Counted from the first letter of the stretch, positions 14,249-22,837 are shown. The stretch: 64,000 bases of DNA from Butyricicoccus sp. OM04-18BH (GCF_003481705.1 NZ_QULN01000011.1:16851-80850), one strand, 5' to 3'. Translations and numbers: made by a program. The notes: generated by a model from the letters alone, not told the origin.

Positions 14249-15910
14249 TTACTTGCTGAGCGTCTTTGCGAAGCTGTCCTTGAGAGTTACGATACGGTTA
14301 AAGCGGCCGGTCTCGCGGTCCTTGCAGTAGTAGCCCATGCGGACGAACTGGAAGCGGTCGCCTTCCTTCGCGTCTGCGAGCGACGGCTCGAGCTTGCAGC
14401 CGGTCAGCTTCTTGAGCGAATCCGGGTTGAGGTAATCCAGATAATCCGTGCCCTCCGGTACGTCGTTTACGTTCTCGAGGGTGAACAGATTGTCGTACAG
14501 ATACAGGTCTGCGTCGATGGCGTGCTCGGCGGATACCCAGTGGATGGTGCCCTTGACCTTGCGGCCGTCGACCGGCATGCCGTTGCGGGTCTCGAGGTCT
14601 GCGGTGCAGCGGATCTCGACGATCTCGCCGTTGTCATCCTTGACGATCTCGTTGCACTTGACGATATACGCGCCCATCAGACGGACCTCGCCGTCCGGCT
14701 TGAGACGCTGGAACTTCGGGGGTGGAACCTCGGCGAAGTCGCTCTTTTCGATATACAGCTCGCGGGTGAACGGTACCTTGCGGGTGCCGGCTTCCTCATT
14801 GCGCGGATTGTTCGGAACCTCGAACTCCTCGCACTGTCCCTCCGGATAGTTGGTGATGACCAGCTTGACCGGCTCGGTGACAGCCATGCGGCGCAGCGCG
14901 GTGTCGTTCAGCTCCTCGCGGATGCAGTGCTCGAGCAGCTTGATGTCGACGAGCGAATTTGCCTTCGCGATGCCGGCGCGCTGTACAAAGTCAAGGATAG
15001 CGCTCGGCGTATAGCCGCGGCGGCGCAGCGCGCACAGCGTAGGCATACGCGGATCGTCCCAGCCCTCGACGTGCTTCTCGAATACGAGCTGGCGCAGATA
15101 GCGCTTGCTCATGACCGTATGCGTCACGTTCAGACGGGCGAACTCGCGCTGCTTCGGATGATGCGGCAGCGGGCAGTTGTCAACGACCCACTCGTACAGC
15201 GGACGGTGGTTCTCGAACTCAATGGAGCACATAGAATGCGTGATGCCCTCAAGTGCGTCCTGAATCGGGTGCGCGAAGTCGTACAGCGGATAGATGCACC
15301 ACTTGTCGCCCTGACGGTGATGGTGTGCGCGGACGATGCGGTAGATCGCCGGGTCGCGCAGGTTCATGTTCGGGCTGGCCATGTCGATCTTGGCGCGGAG
15401 CGTCTTGGAGCCGTCGGCGAACTTGCCGTCGCGCATATCCTGGAACAGCCGGAGGTTTTCCTCGACCGAGCGGTCGCGGTACGGGCTCGGCTTGCCCGGC
15501 TCGGTCAGAGAGCCGCGGTACGCGCGCATTTCCTCCTGCGTCAGATCGTCTACATACGCCTTGCCCTCCTTGATGAGCTGCACGGCGCACTCGAAGCAGG
15601 TCTCGAAGTAGTCCGAGCCGTAGTAGACACCGCCGCTCGGCTCCTCGCCGGTCAGCCACTTGATGTCCTCCCAGATGGAGTCTACGTACTCGGTGTCCTC
15701 CTTTACCGGGTTGGTATCGTCATAGCGCAGGTTGAACAGGCCGTTGTATTTCTTCGCGATCGACCAGTTGATGAAGATCGCCTTTGCCGAGCCGATGTGC
15801 AGATAGCCGTTCGGCTCGGGCGGAAAACGGGTATGAATGCGCTCGGACAGGCCGTTTGCGATGTCCTCGTCAATGATTTCCGTCAGAAAGTTGTTTACAT
15901 TTTCCATCAT
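14249..15910 (-). CDS. glnS: Glutaminyl-tRNA synthetase
   Basis: The 553-residue class I synthetase has the HIGH motif in PPEPNGYLHIGSAKA, a KMSKS variant in TVMSKRYL (about 265) and the C-terminal beta-barrel anticodon-binding region (for example GTIHWVSAEHAIDADLYLYD). It charges tRNA-Gln directly. Many Clostridia lack GlnRS and instead amidate Glu-tRNA-Gln, so this is likely an acquired or lineage-specific gene; gatCAB is not in this window. It lies 20 bases after gltX in the same direction and next to the glutamine-synthesis genes. Confidence 0.95.
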   Translation of the reverse strand: MMENVNNFLTEIIDEDIANGLSERIHTRFPPEPNGYLHIGSAKAIFINWSIAKKYNGLFNLRYDDTNPVKEDTEYVDSIWEDIKWLTGEEPSGGVYYGSDYFETCFECAVQLIKEGKAYVDDLTQEEMRAYRGSLTEPGKPSPYRDRSVEENLRLFQDMRDGKFADGSKTLRAKIDMASPNMNLRDPAIYRIVRAHHHRQGDKWCIYPLYDFAHPIQDALEGITHSMCSIEFENHRPLYEWVVDNCPLPHHPKQREFARLNVTHTVMSKRYLRQLVFEKHVEGWDDPRMPTLCALRRRGYTPSAILDFVQRAGIAKANSLVDIKLLEHCIREELNDTALRRMAVTEPVKLVITNYPEGQCEEFEVPNNPRNEEAGTRKVPFTRELYIEKSDFAEVPPPKFQRLKPDGEVRLMGAYIVKCNEIVKDDNGEIVEIRCTADLETRNGMPVDGRKVKGTIHWVSAEHAIDADLYLYDNLFTLENVNDVPEGTDYLDYLNPDSLKKLTGCKLEPSLADAKEGDRFQFVRMGYYCKDRETGRFNRIVTLKDSFAKTLSK

Positions 15911-15930
15911 AGCTTATATTTCCCCCTGCA

Positions 15931-17583
15931 TTAAAGCGCCGCAGAGCACTTTTCGAGTCGGTCGAGCACCTTTTCTCTTCCCAGAATACCCATTACGGTC
16001 TGGAGATCGGGCGCGTTCTGGCGGCCTGCGACCGCGACGCGGACGACCATGGAAACGTCGCCTACCGCGCCCTTGAAGGCGGACGGGTCAGCCTTGTAGG
16101 CCTTGGTGTCGGCAGCGTAGCCGTGCGCAGATGCGATTTGCTTCATCTTGTCGAAGAAGCCGTCCGGCGTATCGTTCTCGTCGAACATGCCGGCGAAGTC
16201 GGCGAGGATCGCCTTTGCGTCCTCGACGGAAACGCGCTCCGGCATGGTGTAATCCGGCTGGAACAGCTCGTCGAACATGAAGTCCATGTAGCCCTTCGCG
16301 TCCGACCAGAGAGCGAGGTCCTTGCGCGGCTTTTTGCCGCCGCGGCCGATGGCGAGGTATGCCTTGGAGAAGGCCGGGTCGCGGGTCAGCAGAGCGTTGA
16401 ACTCACTGTCGTTGACCGCGCTCCACTCCGCAACGTAATCGTAAACTCGCTCGGCGGTCATGCGCGAAATGACGTTCTTGGAAACGTCGCGCAGCTTTTC
16501 GATGTCAAACAGCGCGCCCGAACCGCTCATCTTCTTGGTGGTGAACGGGAAATCGTTCATCGGCAGATCCGGATTTGCGCGGCGCCATTCCTCGAAGTTG
16601 GAGTTCAGCAGCGTCATCAGGTACTCGAGCACCGCCGGGACCGGGTAGCCCTCCTGCGCGTAGAACGTCAGAGCGAGCTCCGGGTCCTTGCGCTTGGACA
16701 GCTTGCGCTTGCCGCCGGTCTCGGGGTCGATCTTCATCAGCTGCGCGGTGTGCGCGTACTTCGGCGCCTTCCAGCCCATCGCGCGGAACAGCTGGAGATG
16801 TACCGGCAGAGTCGCGAGCCATTCCTCGCCGCGTACAACGATGGTCGTGCCCATCAGATGATCGTCCACAACGTGTGCAAAGTGATAGGTCGGGATGCCG
16901 TCCGACTTGAGGATAACGACGTCCTGATCGTTCTCGGTGACCTCCATCTTGCCCTTTACGAGGTCCTCATGGCGGATCTTGTGTTCGATGCTGCCCTCGG
17001 AACGGAAGCGGACGACATACGGCGTGCCCTTGGCGAGCTCCGCCTCGATGTCCTCCATCGGGCGGTCGCGCCATACGGCGTACTTGCCGTAGTAGCCGAA
17101 GTTTTCCTTGTTCTCCTCCTGCTGTCTGTGCGCCTCGGCAAGCTCCTCCTCGGTGCAGAAGCAGGGATACGCCATGCCGCGCTCGACGAGCGACTTGACG
17201 AAGGTCTGGTAGATCTCAGCGCGCTGACTCTGGCGGTAGGGACCGTAGATGCCGGTTTCGCCGTCGGTGGTCGCGCCCTCGTCGAACGGCAGGCCGAACG
17301 ACTGGAAGGCGTCGATGATCATCTGCACGCCGCCCTCGACCTCACGCTTGCGGTCGGTGTCCTCGATGCGCAGATAGAAAACGCCCTTCGACTGATGCGC
17401 CAGACGCTCGTCTACGAGCGCGCCGTACAGGTTGCCGAGGTGCATGAAGCCCGTGGGGCTCGGGCCCATACGGGTGACCTTCGCGCCTTCGGGCAGGTCG
17501 CGCTTCGGATAGCGTGCCTCGATGTCCTCCGGCGTGGTATTGATATGCGGAAACAGTCTGTCCGCCAAAAGCTTGTGATCCAT
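15931..17583 (-). CDS. gltX: Glutamyl-tRNA synthetase
   Basis: The 550-residue class I synthetase has the HIGH-like motif PSPTGFMHLGNLYGA, an RIEDTDRKR segment, the CFC half of a zinc site (about residue 140) and a KMSKS variant KRKLSKRKD (about 275). It charges tRNA-Glu. With a dedicated GlnRS next door, it could be a discriminating GluRS, but this cannot be judged from the sequence alone. The RBS TTGGAGT lies about eight bases before the ATG. It is first in a two-gene operon with glnS. Confidence 0.95.
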   Translation of the reverse strand: MDHKLLADRLFPHINTTPEDIEARYPKRDLPEGAKVTRMGPSPTGFMHLGNLYGALVDERLAHQSKGVFYLRIEDTDRKREVEGGVQMIIDAFQSFGLPFDEGATTDGETGIYGPYRQSQRAEIYQTFVKSLVERGMAYPCFCTEEELAEAHRQQEENKENFGYYGKYAVWRDRPMEDIEAELAKGTPYVVRFRSEGSIEHKIRHEDLVKGKMEVTENDQDVVILKSDGIPTYHFAHVVDDHLMGTTIVVRGEEWLATLPVHLQLFRAMGWKAPKYAHTAQLMKIDPETGGKRKLSKRKDPELALTFYAQEGYPVPAVLEYLMTLLNSNFEEWRRANPDLPMNDFPFTTKKMSGSGALFDIEKLRDVSKNVISRMTAERVYDYVAEWSAVNDSEFNALLTRDPAFSKAYLAIGRGGKKPRKDLALWSDAKGYMDFMFDELFQPDYTMPERVSVEDAKAILADFAGMFDENDTPDGFFDKMKQIASAHGYAADTKAYKADPSAFKGAVGDVSMVVRVAVAGRQNAPDLQTVMGILGREKVLDRLEKCSAAL

Positions 17584-17733
17584 TTACTTCACTCCAAGTT
17601 GCGATATTACACAGTTCGGGCACTGTTCCGGCCCGGCGGTTCGGATATGCGCCCATGACATGAATATTTTAACACAGCACGCCATCAGACGCAAGGCATT
17701 TCACGGCTTTCCGCGCGAAAGACGCACAATATC

Positions 17734-17762
17734 TTGCCTGATCGCGTGGTATGTATTATAAT
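17734..17762 (+). promoter_or_regulatory. Sigma-A promoter of the apbE operon
   Basis: TTGCCT (17734-17739), 17-base spacer, TATAAT (17757-17762), 66 bases before the apbE start. Confidence 0.8.
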
Positions 17763-17828
17763 AGTATACTAAGACTGTCGAAAAAACTGATAATCTATGC
17801 TGAAGTAAAATGTTTTTAGGAGATTGCT

Positions 17829-18830
17829 ATGAAACGAATTCTCGCGGCGTCCCTTCTGCTGCTCACGCTTTCCGGCTGCGGCGGCAAAAGCGAGCCGTAT
17901 TCCACCGATTTTTTTGCTATGGATACTTTCATGTCGGTCAAGGTGCTCGGCTCTGACGGCGAAAGCCTCGCACAGCAGTGCGAAAGCGAGATCAATGCGC
18001 TCGAAAGCGTGCTGTCGCGCACGCGCGAGGACACCGACATCGCGAAGCTGAACGCGGCGGACGGCGCGCCGGTCACGCTGTCGGACGAGGGCGCGAAGCT
18101 GCTGAGCACGGCACTCGACCTCAGCGCCGCGACAAACGGCGCGTATGACCCGACGGTCGCGCCTCTGACCGACCTCTGGGGCATCGGCACCGAGCATCAG
18201 CAGGTACCGGCGCAGAGCGATATTGATGCTGAGCTTCAGAACGTCGGCATCGCGCACGTTCACGAAAACGGCGACGCCGTCACCCTTGACTCCGGCTCGA
18301 AAATCGACCTCGGCGGCATCGCGAAGGGCTACGCCGCCGACCTGTGCGCGGATATTCTGAAAAGCGCGGATGCAGACGGACTGCTCGTGCTGGGCGGCAA
18401 TATTTACGCCGTCGGCACGAACGAGGGGAAGGACTGGAACATCGGCATTGCCGACCCGGATGACTCCGCAGACACCATCGCCGCCGTTGCGGTGCATGAC
18501 CTCTCGGTCGTCACCTCGGGCGACTACGAGCGCTATTTCGAGCAGGACGGCGTGCGCTATCATCATATCTTCGACCCGAAAACCGGCTATCCGGCGGCGT
18601 CCGGCCTGCGGAGCGTCACGGTCATCGACGAGAATTCCACCCGTGCGGACGCGCTGACCACCGCGCTCTTTGTCATGGGTGCGGACAAGGGCCGCGCGTA
18701 CTGCGAGGAGAACGGCATCGCCGCCGTGTTCGTCACTGCGGATAAGCAGGTTTTCACCACCTCGCGTGTCGCGGACGTCTGCACCTTTACGTTCACGGGC
18801 GAGGACAAGGGGTACACCTATGCGCAGTAG
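17829..18830 (+). CDS. apbE: FAD:protein FMN transferase lipoprotein
   Basis: The 333-residue ApbE protein has a lipoprotein signal with lipobox LTLSGC at about residue 18, the Mg/FAD motif DLGGIAKGYAAD (about 160) and the C-terminal YHHIFDPKTGYP and STRADALTTALF segments. It attaches FMN covalently to Ser/Thr of exported flavoproteins such as RnfG-type or extracellular electron transfer proteins. It is the first gene of a probable three- to four-gene operon with a NusG-domain-II protein and a Gx membrane protein. No FMN-acceptor protein is encoded nearby. AGGAG precedes the ATG. Confidence 0.93.
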   Translation: MKRILAASLLLLTLSGCGGKSEPYSTDFFAMDTFMSVKVLGSDGESLAQQCESEINALESVLSRTREDTDIAKLNAADGAPVTLSDEGAKLLSTALDLSAATNGAYDPTVAPLTDLWGIGTEHQQVPAQSDIDAELQNVGIAHVHENGDAVTLDSGSKIDLGGIAKGYAADLCADILKSADADGLLVLGGNIYAVGTNEGKDWNIGIADPDDSADTIAAVAVHDLSVVTSGDYERYFEQDGVRYHHIFDPKTGYPAASGLRSVTVIDENSTRADALTTALFVMGADKGRAYCEENGIAAVFVTADKQVFTTSRVADVCTFTFTGEDKGYTYAQ

Positions 18831-19194
18831 AATGAAATGGGGCGATTTCGTCATTATCGGCGCGGTTCTGGCGCTTGCAGGCGCGATGCTTGCGTTTTTC
18901 GCCCTGCGTGCCTCCGGCGACACGCTGTACGCCGAGGTCTGGCAGGATGACAGACTGGTCGAGCGGGTCGAGCTGACCGACACGACCGACCGTACCATCG
19001 ACCTCGACGGACATAACGTGATCGTGCTCTCGGGCAAAACGGCCGTGATGCAGTCGGCGGACTGCCCGGACCAGGTCTGCGTGCGAACCGGACGACTTAC
19101 CCGTGCCGGACAGGTCGCGGTCTGCCTGCCGCACCGCGTTATTCTCAAGCTGACGGGCACCTCGACCGACGGCATCGACGCCATTGTATCCTGA
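18820..19194 (+). CDS. NusG domain II-containing membrane-anchored protein
   Basis: The 124-residue protein has one N-terminal transmembrane helix (about 8-30) and then a small extracytoplasmic domain with the family pattern CPDQVCVRTG followed by CLPHRV, a conserved pair of cysteines. Despite the name these proteins are not transcription factors; they recur beside apbE and Gx-type membrane proteins in Firmicutes. It overlaps the end of apbE by 11 bases. The ATG at 18820 is preferred because AAGGGG precedes it; the ATG at 18832 has no RBS. Confidence 0.82.
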   Translation: MRSRMKWGDFVIIGAVLALAGAMLAFFALRASGDTLYAEVWQDDRLVERVELTDTTDRTIDLDGHNVIVLSGKTAVMQSADCPDQVCVRTGRLTRAGQVAVCLPHRVILKLTGTSTDGIDAIVS

Positions 19195-19208
19195 GAGGGG
19201 GGAGCCGT

Positions 19209-19724
19209 ATGAAACGTTCGAAGGAGCTTGCGGTTTGCGGCATGCTGACCGCTCTCGCCATTATTCTTTCCATCGTTGAGCGTATGTTTCCGCTCGACGC
19301 CATTATTCCCATCCCGGGCGTCAAGCTCGGCCTCGCGAATGTTGTAACGCTGTTCGCGCTGACGCGACTCGGTCTGCGCGATTCACTTGCGGTCGTCGTC
19401 GTTCGCGTGACGCTCGCATCCCTGCTCATGGGCAGCGTGACGGCGTTTCTGTTTTCGCTGTTCGGCGGACTGCTCGCGCTGTTTGCCATGTGGGCGCTGC
19501 TGCACGTGGAAGGAAAGTTCTGCTCGCTGCTCGGCGTGAGCGTCGCGGGCGCCGCCGCGCACAATATCGGTCAGATCGCTGCTGCGGTGCTGTGGATGAA
19601 AACGACTGCCGTACTTGCTTATCTGCCTTATCTGCTGCTCATGAGCGTTCCGCTTGGCCTTGTGACCGGCCTCGTGTGCGCGGTCGTGCTGACGCACATG
19701 AAAAAAATTGATCTTCATGCATAA
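19209..19724 (+). CDS. Gx transporter family / heptaprenyl diphosphate synthase component I-like membrane protein
   Basis: The 171-residue protein is very hydrophobic, with five to six predicted helices, and starts with the family pattern ELAVCGMLTALAIILSIVE followed by PIPGVKLGLANVVTLF. The fold resembles ECF S-components, although the family is annotated from HepS-I. It lies 14 bases after the NusG-II gene. Linkage to apbE suggests a role in quinone- or flavin-based membrane redox chemistry, but this is inference only. GAGGGGGGAGCC precedes the ATG. Confidence 0.82.
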   Translation: MKRSKELAVCGMLTALAIILSIVERMFPLDAIIPIPGVKLGLANVVTLFALTRLGLRDSLAVVVVRVTLASLLMGSVTAFLFSLFGGLLALFAMWALLHVEGKFCSLLGVSVAGAAAHNIGQIAAAVLWMKTTAVLAYLPYLLLMSVPLGLVTGLVCAVVLTHMKKIDLHA

Positions 19725-19774
19725 AATTTTGTTTTTCCTCCCACACTATCATAAAAACCGAGGAGGAAAACGAT

Positions 19775-20116
19775 ATGAAAATGCTATTGACACTGCTCAT
19801 CGCGCTGCTGTGCGCCTTCAGCCTTTCCGCCTGCGGCAGCAACGCAGCGGACACGCCGAACAAGGACACGCAGCAGAATCAGACCGACAACAATGCCGGC
19901 ACCAACTCTGCTGACACGGACACGAACGTTCCGCCTGAGGGAAACGTGAACTCGCAGGGGCCGGACGGCACGGCAGGTGACGGCGGTACGGTCGGAGGCG
20001 ACATTAAAAATGCCGTGGACGATGCAGGAAATGCCGTCGGCGGCGCGATGGATGATGTCGGAGACGCAGCAAAAAATGCAGGAAAGGCAGTTTCTGACGC
20101 AGTAAAGCCGAAATAA
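19775..20116 (+). CDS. Small low-complexity lipoprotein
   Basis: The 113-residue protein has a lipoprotein signal with lipobox LSAC at about residue 20. The mature part is rich in Asn, Asp, Thr, Gly and Ala, followed by a C-terminal repeat-like amphipathic segment (DAGNAVGGAMDDVGDAAKN) resembling other low-complexity clostridial lipoproteins. I recognise no function. AGGAGGAAAA precedes the start. It may be the last gene of the apbE operon, and a terminator follows. Confidence 0.75.
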   Translation: MKMLLTLLIALLCAFSLSACGSNAADTPNKDTQQNQTDNNAGTNSADTDTNVPPEGNVNSQGPDGTAGDGGTVGGDIKNAVDDAGNAVGGAMDDVGDAAKNAGKAVSDAVKPK

Positions 20117-20139
20117 GTACAATTTGATATGATCTGCGG

Positions 20140-20169
20140 AAGAGGTCCACGAGAGTGGGCCTCTTTTTT
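20140..20169 (+). terminator. Terminator after the small lipoprotein gene
   Basis: AAGAGGTCCAC pairs imperfectly with GTGGGCCTCTT around GAGA, and a T-run follows. Confidence 0.85.
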
Positions 20170-20234
20170 GTTTTGCTCTGCACCGGTTGACTGGGGTGCT
20201 CGAACTGCGTCAGCGTGTTCGTCCCCTAACGGGC

Positions 20235-20690
20235 GTGCGTTTTTCGCTTACGTCCGTGAACTGGTTCAGTCCGGCGCACTCGGCAAGATTATGCGCTTCA
20301 CCGGCACCCACGATCAGGACCAGCTGCTCGACGAGTCCCTCCCGATCACCTGGCGCCACATCAACAAGCTCGCCGGCTGCGGTGCTCTGGGTGACCTCGG
20401 TTCCCACCTGCTGTCCATCTCCCAGTTCATCATGGGCGACATCACCAAGATAAGCGCAGTCGCTGCCACCGTATTCCCCAAGCGTCCGAAGTCCGCAGGC
20501 TCCGACGAGATGGTTGACGTCGAGAACGAGGACATCATGACCTTTATGGCAGAGTACGCAAACGGCGCTATCGGCCAGATCGCCTGCTCCCGTGTTGTGA
20601 CCGGCCGCAAGAACTACCTGACCTACGAAATCCAGGGCACCAAGGGCTCTGTCCGCTACGACCTCGAGCGCATGGGCGCTGCCTGGACGA
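20235..20690 (+). pseudogene. Internal fragment of a Gfo/Idh/MocA family oxidoreductase
   Basis: A frame with good homology features starts abruptly after the terminator. VRELVQSGALGKIMRF, the DLGSHLLSISQFIMGDI box and GTKGSVRYDLERM correspond to the middle and part of the C-terminal domain of a MocA-type NAD-dependent sugar or inositol dehydrogenase. The whole Rossmann domain (roughly the first 120 residues) and the last ~80 residues are missing. The frame runs without a break into a different gene fragment in another frame at about 20683. No RBS or start fits. Preferred-codon use is still strong, suggesting a once highly expressed gene and recent decay. Confidence 0.8.
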
Positions 20691-21243
20691 AATGAAGGTT
20701 GTCGGCTACGAGGGCTGCGAGATCGGTCCGTGGGGCTATATGCCGAACGACGATCCCAAGGTTCTCAAGAACGCTATGGACGCGCGCGGCCTGACTCTGG
20801 TAGGCGCGACCGAGGGCGGCAACTTCCTCGACGACGCTGCTGTTGAGGGCATGCTCCGCGATATCGACGACATTTTTGCACTGCTGAAGGCTTTCCCGTC
20901 CGCTAAGTATATCGTTCTGCTGCCTCCGATGTACACCAACCTCGCTGCCGGTGAGCCGATTTCCTTCTACAAGAAGTGGGCAAAGCGCATCCCGTACATC
21001 CATTTCAAGGACTGCGACCTTGCCGTAAAGGCCAAGATGGACGAAAACAAGTGGTCGTTCGCCAAGGCCGTTACCGAGGACATCATGGTCGAGCCGGGCA
21101 AGGGCAGCATCGACTTTGCCGAGATGCACAAGGCGCTCGACGGCGAAAAGGTCGAAGGGGTAGTTGACTCCGGTTCGGACGTTGTAACGCCGGATAACGC
21201 GGAGAAACGCCTCGCAACGTTGGACAAGCAGCTGAACGGATAA
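20683..21243 (+). pseudogene. Truncated and internally deleted sugar phosphate isomerase/epimerase
   Basis: From about 20683 a new frame reads LDEMKVVGYEGCEIGPWGYM, the beginning of an IolE/IolI-like TIM barrel lacking its first strand. After about 80 residues the sequence jumps to the barrel's C-terminal part (YIHFKDCD, then VEPGKGSIDFAEM), so roughly 100 central residues seem deleted. The metal-ligand region of a complete isomerase cannot be assembled. Together with the upstream dehydrogenase fragment it looks like the scar of a sugar or inositol catabolic operon that lost several internal pieces. The remaining frame (184 codons from an internal ATG) is open, but no RBS is evident. Confidence 0.75.
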
Positions 21244-21271
21244 AAACTACTCTCTCTCCGATTGGTAAGAA

Positions 21272-21303
21272 AAAGAGCTGAAATCAAAAGATTTCAGCTC
21301 TTT
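21272..21303 (-). terminator. Terminator of the tRNA-Leu pair (bidirectional)
   Basis: A perfect 14-bp stem AAAGAGCTGAAATC/GATTTCAGCTCTTT with a four-base loop, with a T-run on the minus strand directly after the tRNA-Leu(CAG) gene. Confidence 0.85.
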
Positions 21304-21307
21304 CACT

Positions 21308-21393
21308 TGGTGCGGATGGGGGGACTTGAACCCCCACGTCCTTGCGAACACTAGCACCTGAAGCTAGCGCGTCTGCCATTCCGCCACATCCGC
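21308..21393 (-). tRNA. tRNA-Leu (CAG)
   Basis: On the minus strand a 7-bp acceptor GCGGATG/CATCCGC, anticodon arm CTAGC-TTCAGGT-GCTAG giving anticodon CAG, a long variable arm typical of leucine tRNAs, T-loop GTTCAAG and encoded CCA. Confidence 0.95.
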
Positions 21394-21427
21394 ATGTGGA
21401 TATTCATTTGTTTCGCACTTGGAGAAA

Positions 21428-21512
21428 TGGTGCGAGTGACGGGACTTGAACCCGTACGTCGTTCGACACACGCCCCTCAAACGTGCCTGTCTACCAGTTC
21501 CAGCACACTCGC
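21428..21512 (-). tRNA. tRNA-Leu (GAG)
   Basis: On the minus strand acceptor GCGAGTG/CACTCGC, anticodon arm CACGT-TTGAGGG-GCGTG giving anticodon GAG, a long variable arm, T-loop GTTCAAG and encoded CCA. It is transcribed with the tRNA-Leu(CAG) gene 34 bases downstream. Confidence 0.95.
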
Positions 21513-21555
21513 ATTTTCCTCTTGTCGAGTCGCCTCACTGTCAGCGACAAGAATT

Positions 21556-21584
21556 ATTATACATACGGAAGCCGGTTTTGTCAA
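21556..21584 (-). promoter_or_regulatory. Consensus promoter of the tRNA-Leu pair
   Basis: On the minus strand TTGACA (21579-21584), 17-base spacer, TATAAT (21556-21561). The transcript begins with a TTGTCGCTGA-type hairpin like that of the tRNA-Asp cluster. Confidence 0.92.
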
Positions 21585-21695
21585 CGGTTTTTTTGAAAGT
21601 TTTTTTGAAAAAATCAAAGAAAATTTAAGATGCAGAAAAATAATACGAAAACCGCTCCGGTTTCAAAAAAACAGAGCGGTTTTGCCGGGAAAAAG

Positions 21696-22280
21696 TTAAA
21701 ATCGCTTAAAAAACAGTCCGTGGCGGTTGCAGTACCAGTAAAGAATACCGCGGCCGCGGCGGAAAAAGCGCGCTTCCGCGTTTCCTTCGGGATAGAAGCG
21801 CACGAGCTCGAAGCGGTCGTCCGTACAGCAGGCGGCGAACGAAAGATAGTGCGATTTGCCCATCGGATGCGCGGAGGAGATATAAAGCTCGTGCTCGATA
21901 TCCTCAATGCGGACGTCGTGCGCCTCGTCGGGCTGCTCGGCTTCGAGCGGGGGCAGGGTGACGCCGCAGCACGAGATCATCGCGCTGCCGGCCGCGTGCA
22001 GCACATTGCCGCACACTGGACACACATACAGCCTGGAGCGGCGCATATTAGCCGCGCGGTTGACATTGATGACCTGCTCGCCGGAAAGCAGCTCGGGCAC
22101 GGAAACGCGCAGCGCGGCTGCGAGCGGCTCGAGAAGCGAAATGTCCGGAAAGCCGCGCCCGGTCTCCCATTTGGAAACTGTTTTGTCGCTGACATTGATC
22201 TGCTCGGCGAGCTGCGCCTGCGTCAGATGCTGTTTTTCACGCAGTGTGCGGATCGCCGTGCCGGTAACATAATTGTCCAT
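21696..22280 (-). CDS. XRE-family regulator with C-terminal cysteine-rich domain
   Basis: The 194-residue protein has an N-terminal helix-turn-helix of the Cro/C1 type (about 8-62, LTQAQLAEQINVSDKTVSKWE). A middle zinc- or iron-binding segment has CPVCGN followed by SCCG (about 85-105), and the C-terminal beta-rich part resembles desulfoferrodoxin-type or zinc-ribbon domains. A DNA-binding metal or redox sensor is a reasonable inference. The ATG at 22280 is chosen because AAGGAG lies seven bases upstream; the ATG six bases earlier is too close to it. Monocistronic and divergent from the yerC-like gene. A second XRE-plus-zinc-ribbon gene is at 45018. Confidence 0.78.
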   Translation of the reverse strand: MDNYVTGTAIRTLREKQHLTQAQLAEQINVSDKTVSKWETGRGFPDISLLEPLAAALRVSVPELLSGEQVINVNRAANMRRSRLYVCPVCGNVLHAAGSAMISCCGVTLPPLEAEQPDEAHDVRIEDIEHELYISSAHPMGKSHYLSFAACCTDDRFELVRFYPEGNAEARFFRRGRGILYWYCNRHGLFFKRF

Positions 22281-22414
22281 GTTCATGCTCCTTTTCGTGT
22301 TGATTTTTCTCCTTGATCACAGCATAACAGGAACACGCGAAAAGGGCAACCTCCGCTGCGGAGAGTCGCTGCACCGAGAAAGGGACAGCTGTCGGGAAAG
22401 TGCGCTTTTCACGC

Positions 22415-22443
22415 TTTACAATATGAAAGTATCGTGTTATAAT
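22415..22443 (+). promoter_or_regulatory. Promoter of the yerC-methyltransferase-hslO operon
   Basis: TTTACA (22415-22420), 17-base spacer, TATAAT (22438-22443). Confidence 0.8.
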
Positions 22444-22540
22444 GAAAACAACACATGAGGTTTGAACGCATATGCGGAGGAAAACCGACACGGGGAACAA
22501 CCCCGTTTTTCGTAAATAAATCGTAAAAGGAGGGAAAAAC

Positions 22541-22837
22541 TTGAACCGGAAGTTAAAGGATGAAGATATGGACATCCTGTTTCGCGGCATTCTCAAGCTT
22601 TCGACTGTGGAGGAATGCTACGACTTTTTCGAGGATCTCTGCACGATTTCCGAGCTTCGCGCCATGGTGCAGCGTTTTCAGGTAGCCCGCATGCTCGACG
22701 AGGGCCGCATTTACAGCGACATCGTACAGGAGACCGGTGCATCCACTGCGACGATCAGCCGCGTCAACAAATGCCTTGTTTACGGCTCGGACGGCTACCG
22801 CAGAATGCTCGACCGGCTGAAGGAGGACAATGAATAG
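22541..22837 (+). CDS. TrpR-like YerC/YecD family regulator
   Basis: The 98-residue all-helical protein has the Trp-repressor-superfamily helix-turn-helix RIYSDIVQETGASTATISR (about 60-78) and the YerC signature FEDLCTISELRAMVQRFQ. Unlike TrpR it sits outside tryptophan genes and has no clear ligand. The start codon is TTG, fixed by AAAGGAGG seven bases upstream and by the homology beginning there. It overlaps the following methyltransferase by 8 bases. Confidence 0.85.
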   Translation: MNRKLKDEDMDILFRGILKLSTVEECYDFFEDLCTISELRAMVQRFQVARMLDEGRIYSDIVQETGASTATISRVNKCLVYGSDGYRRMLDRLKEDNE

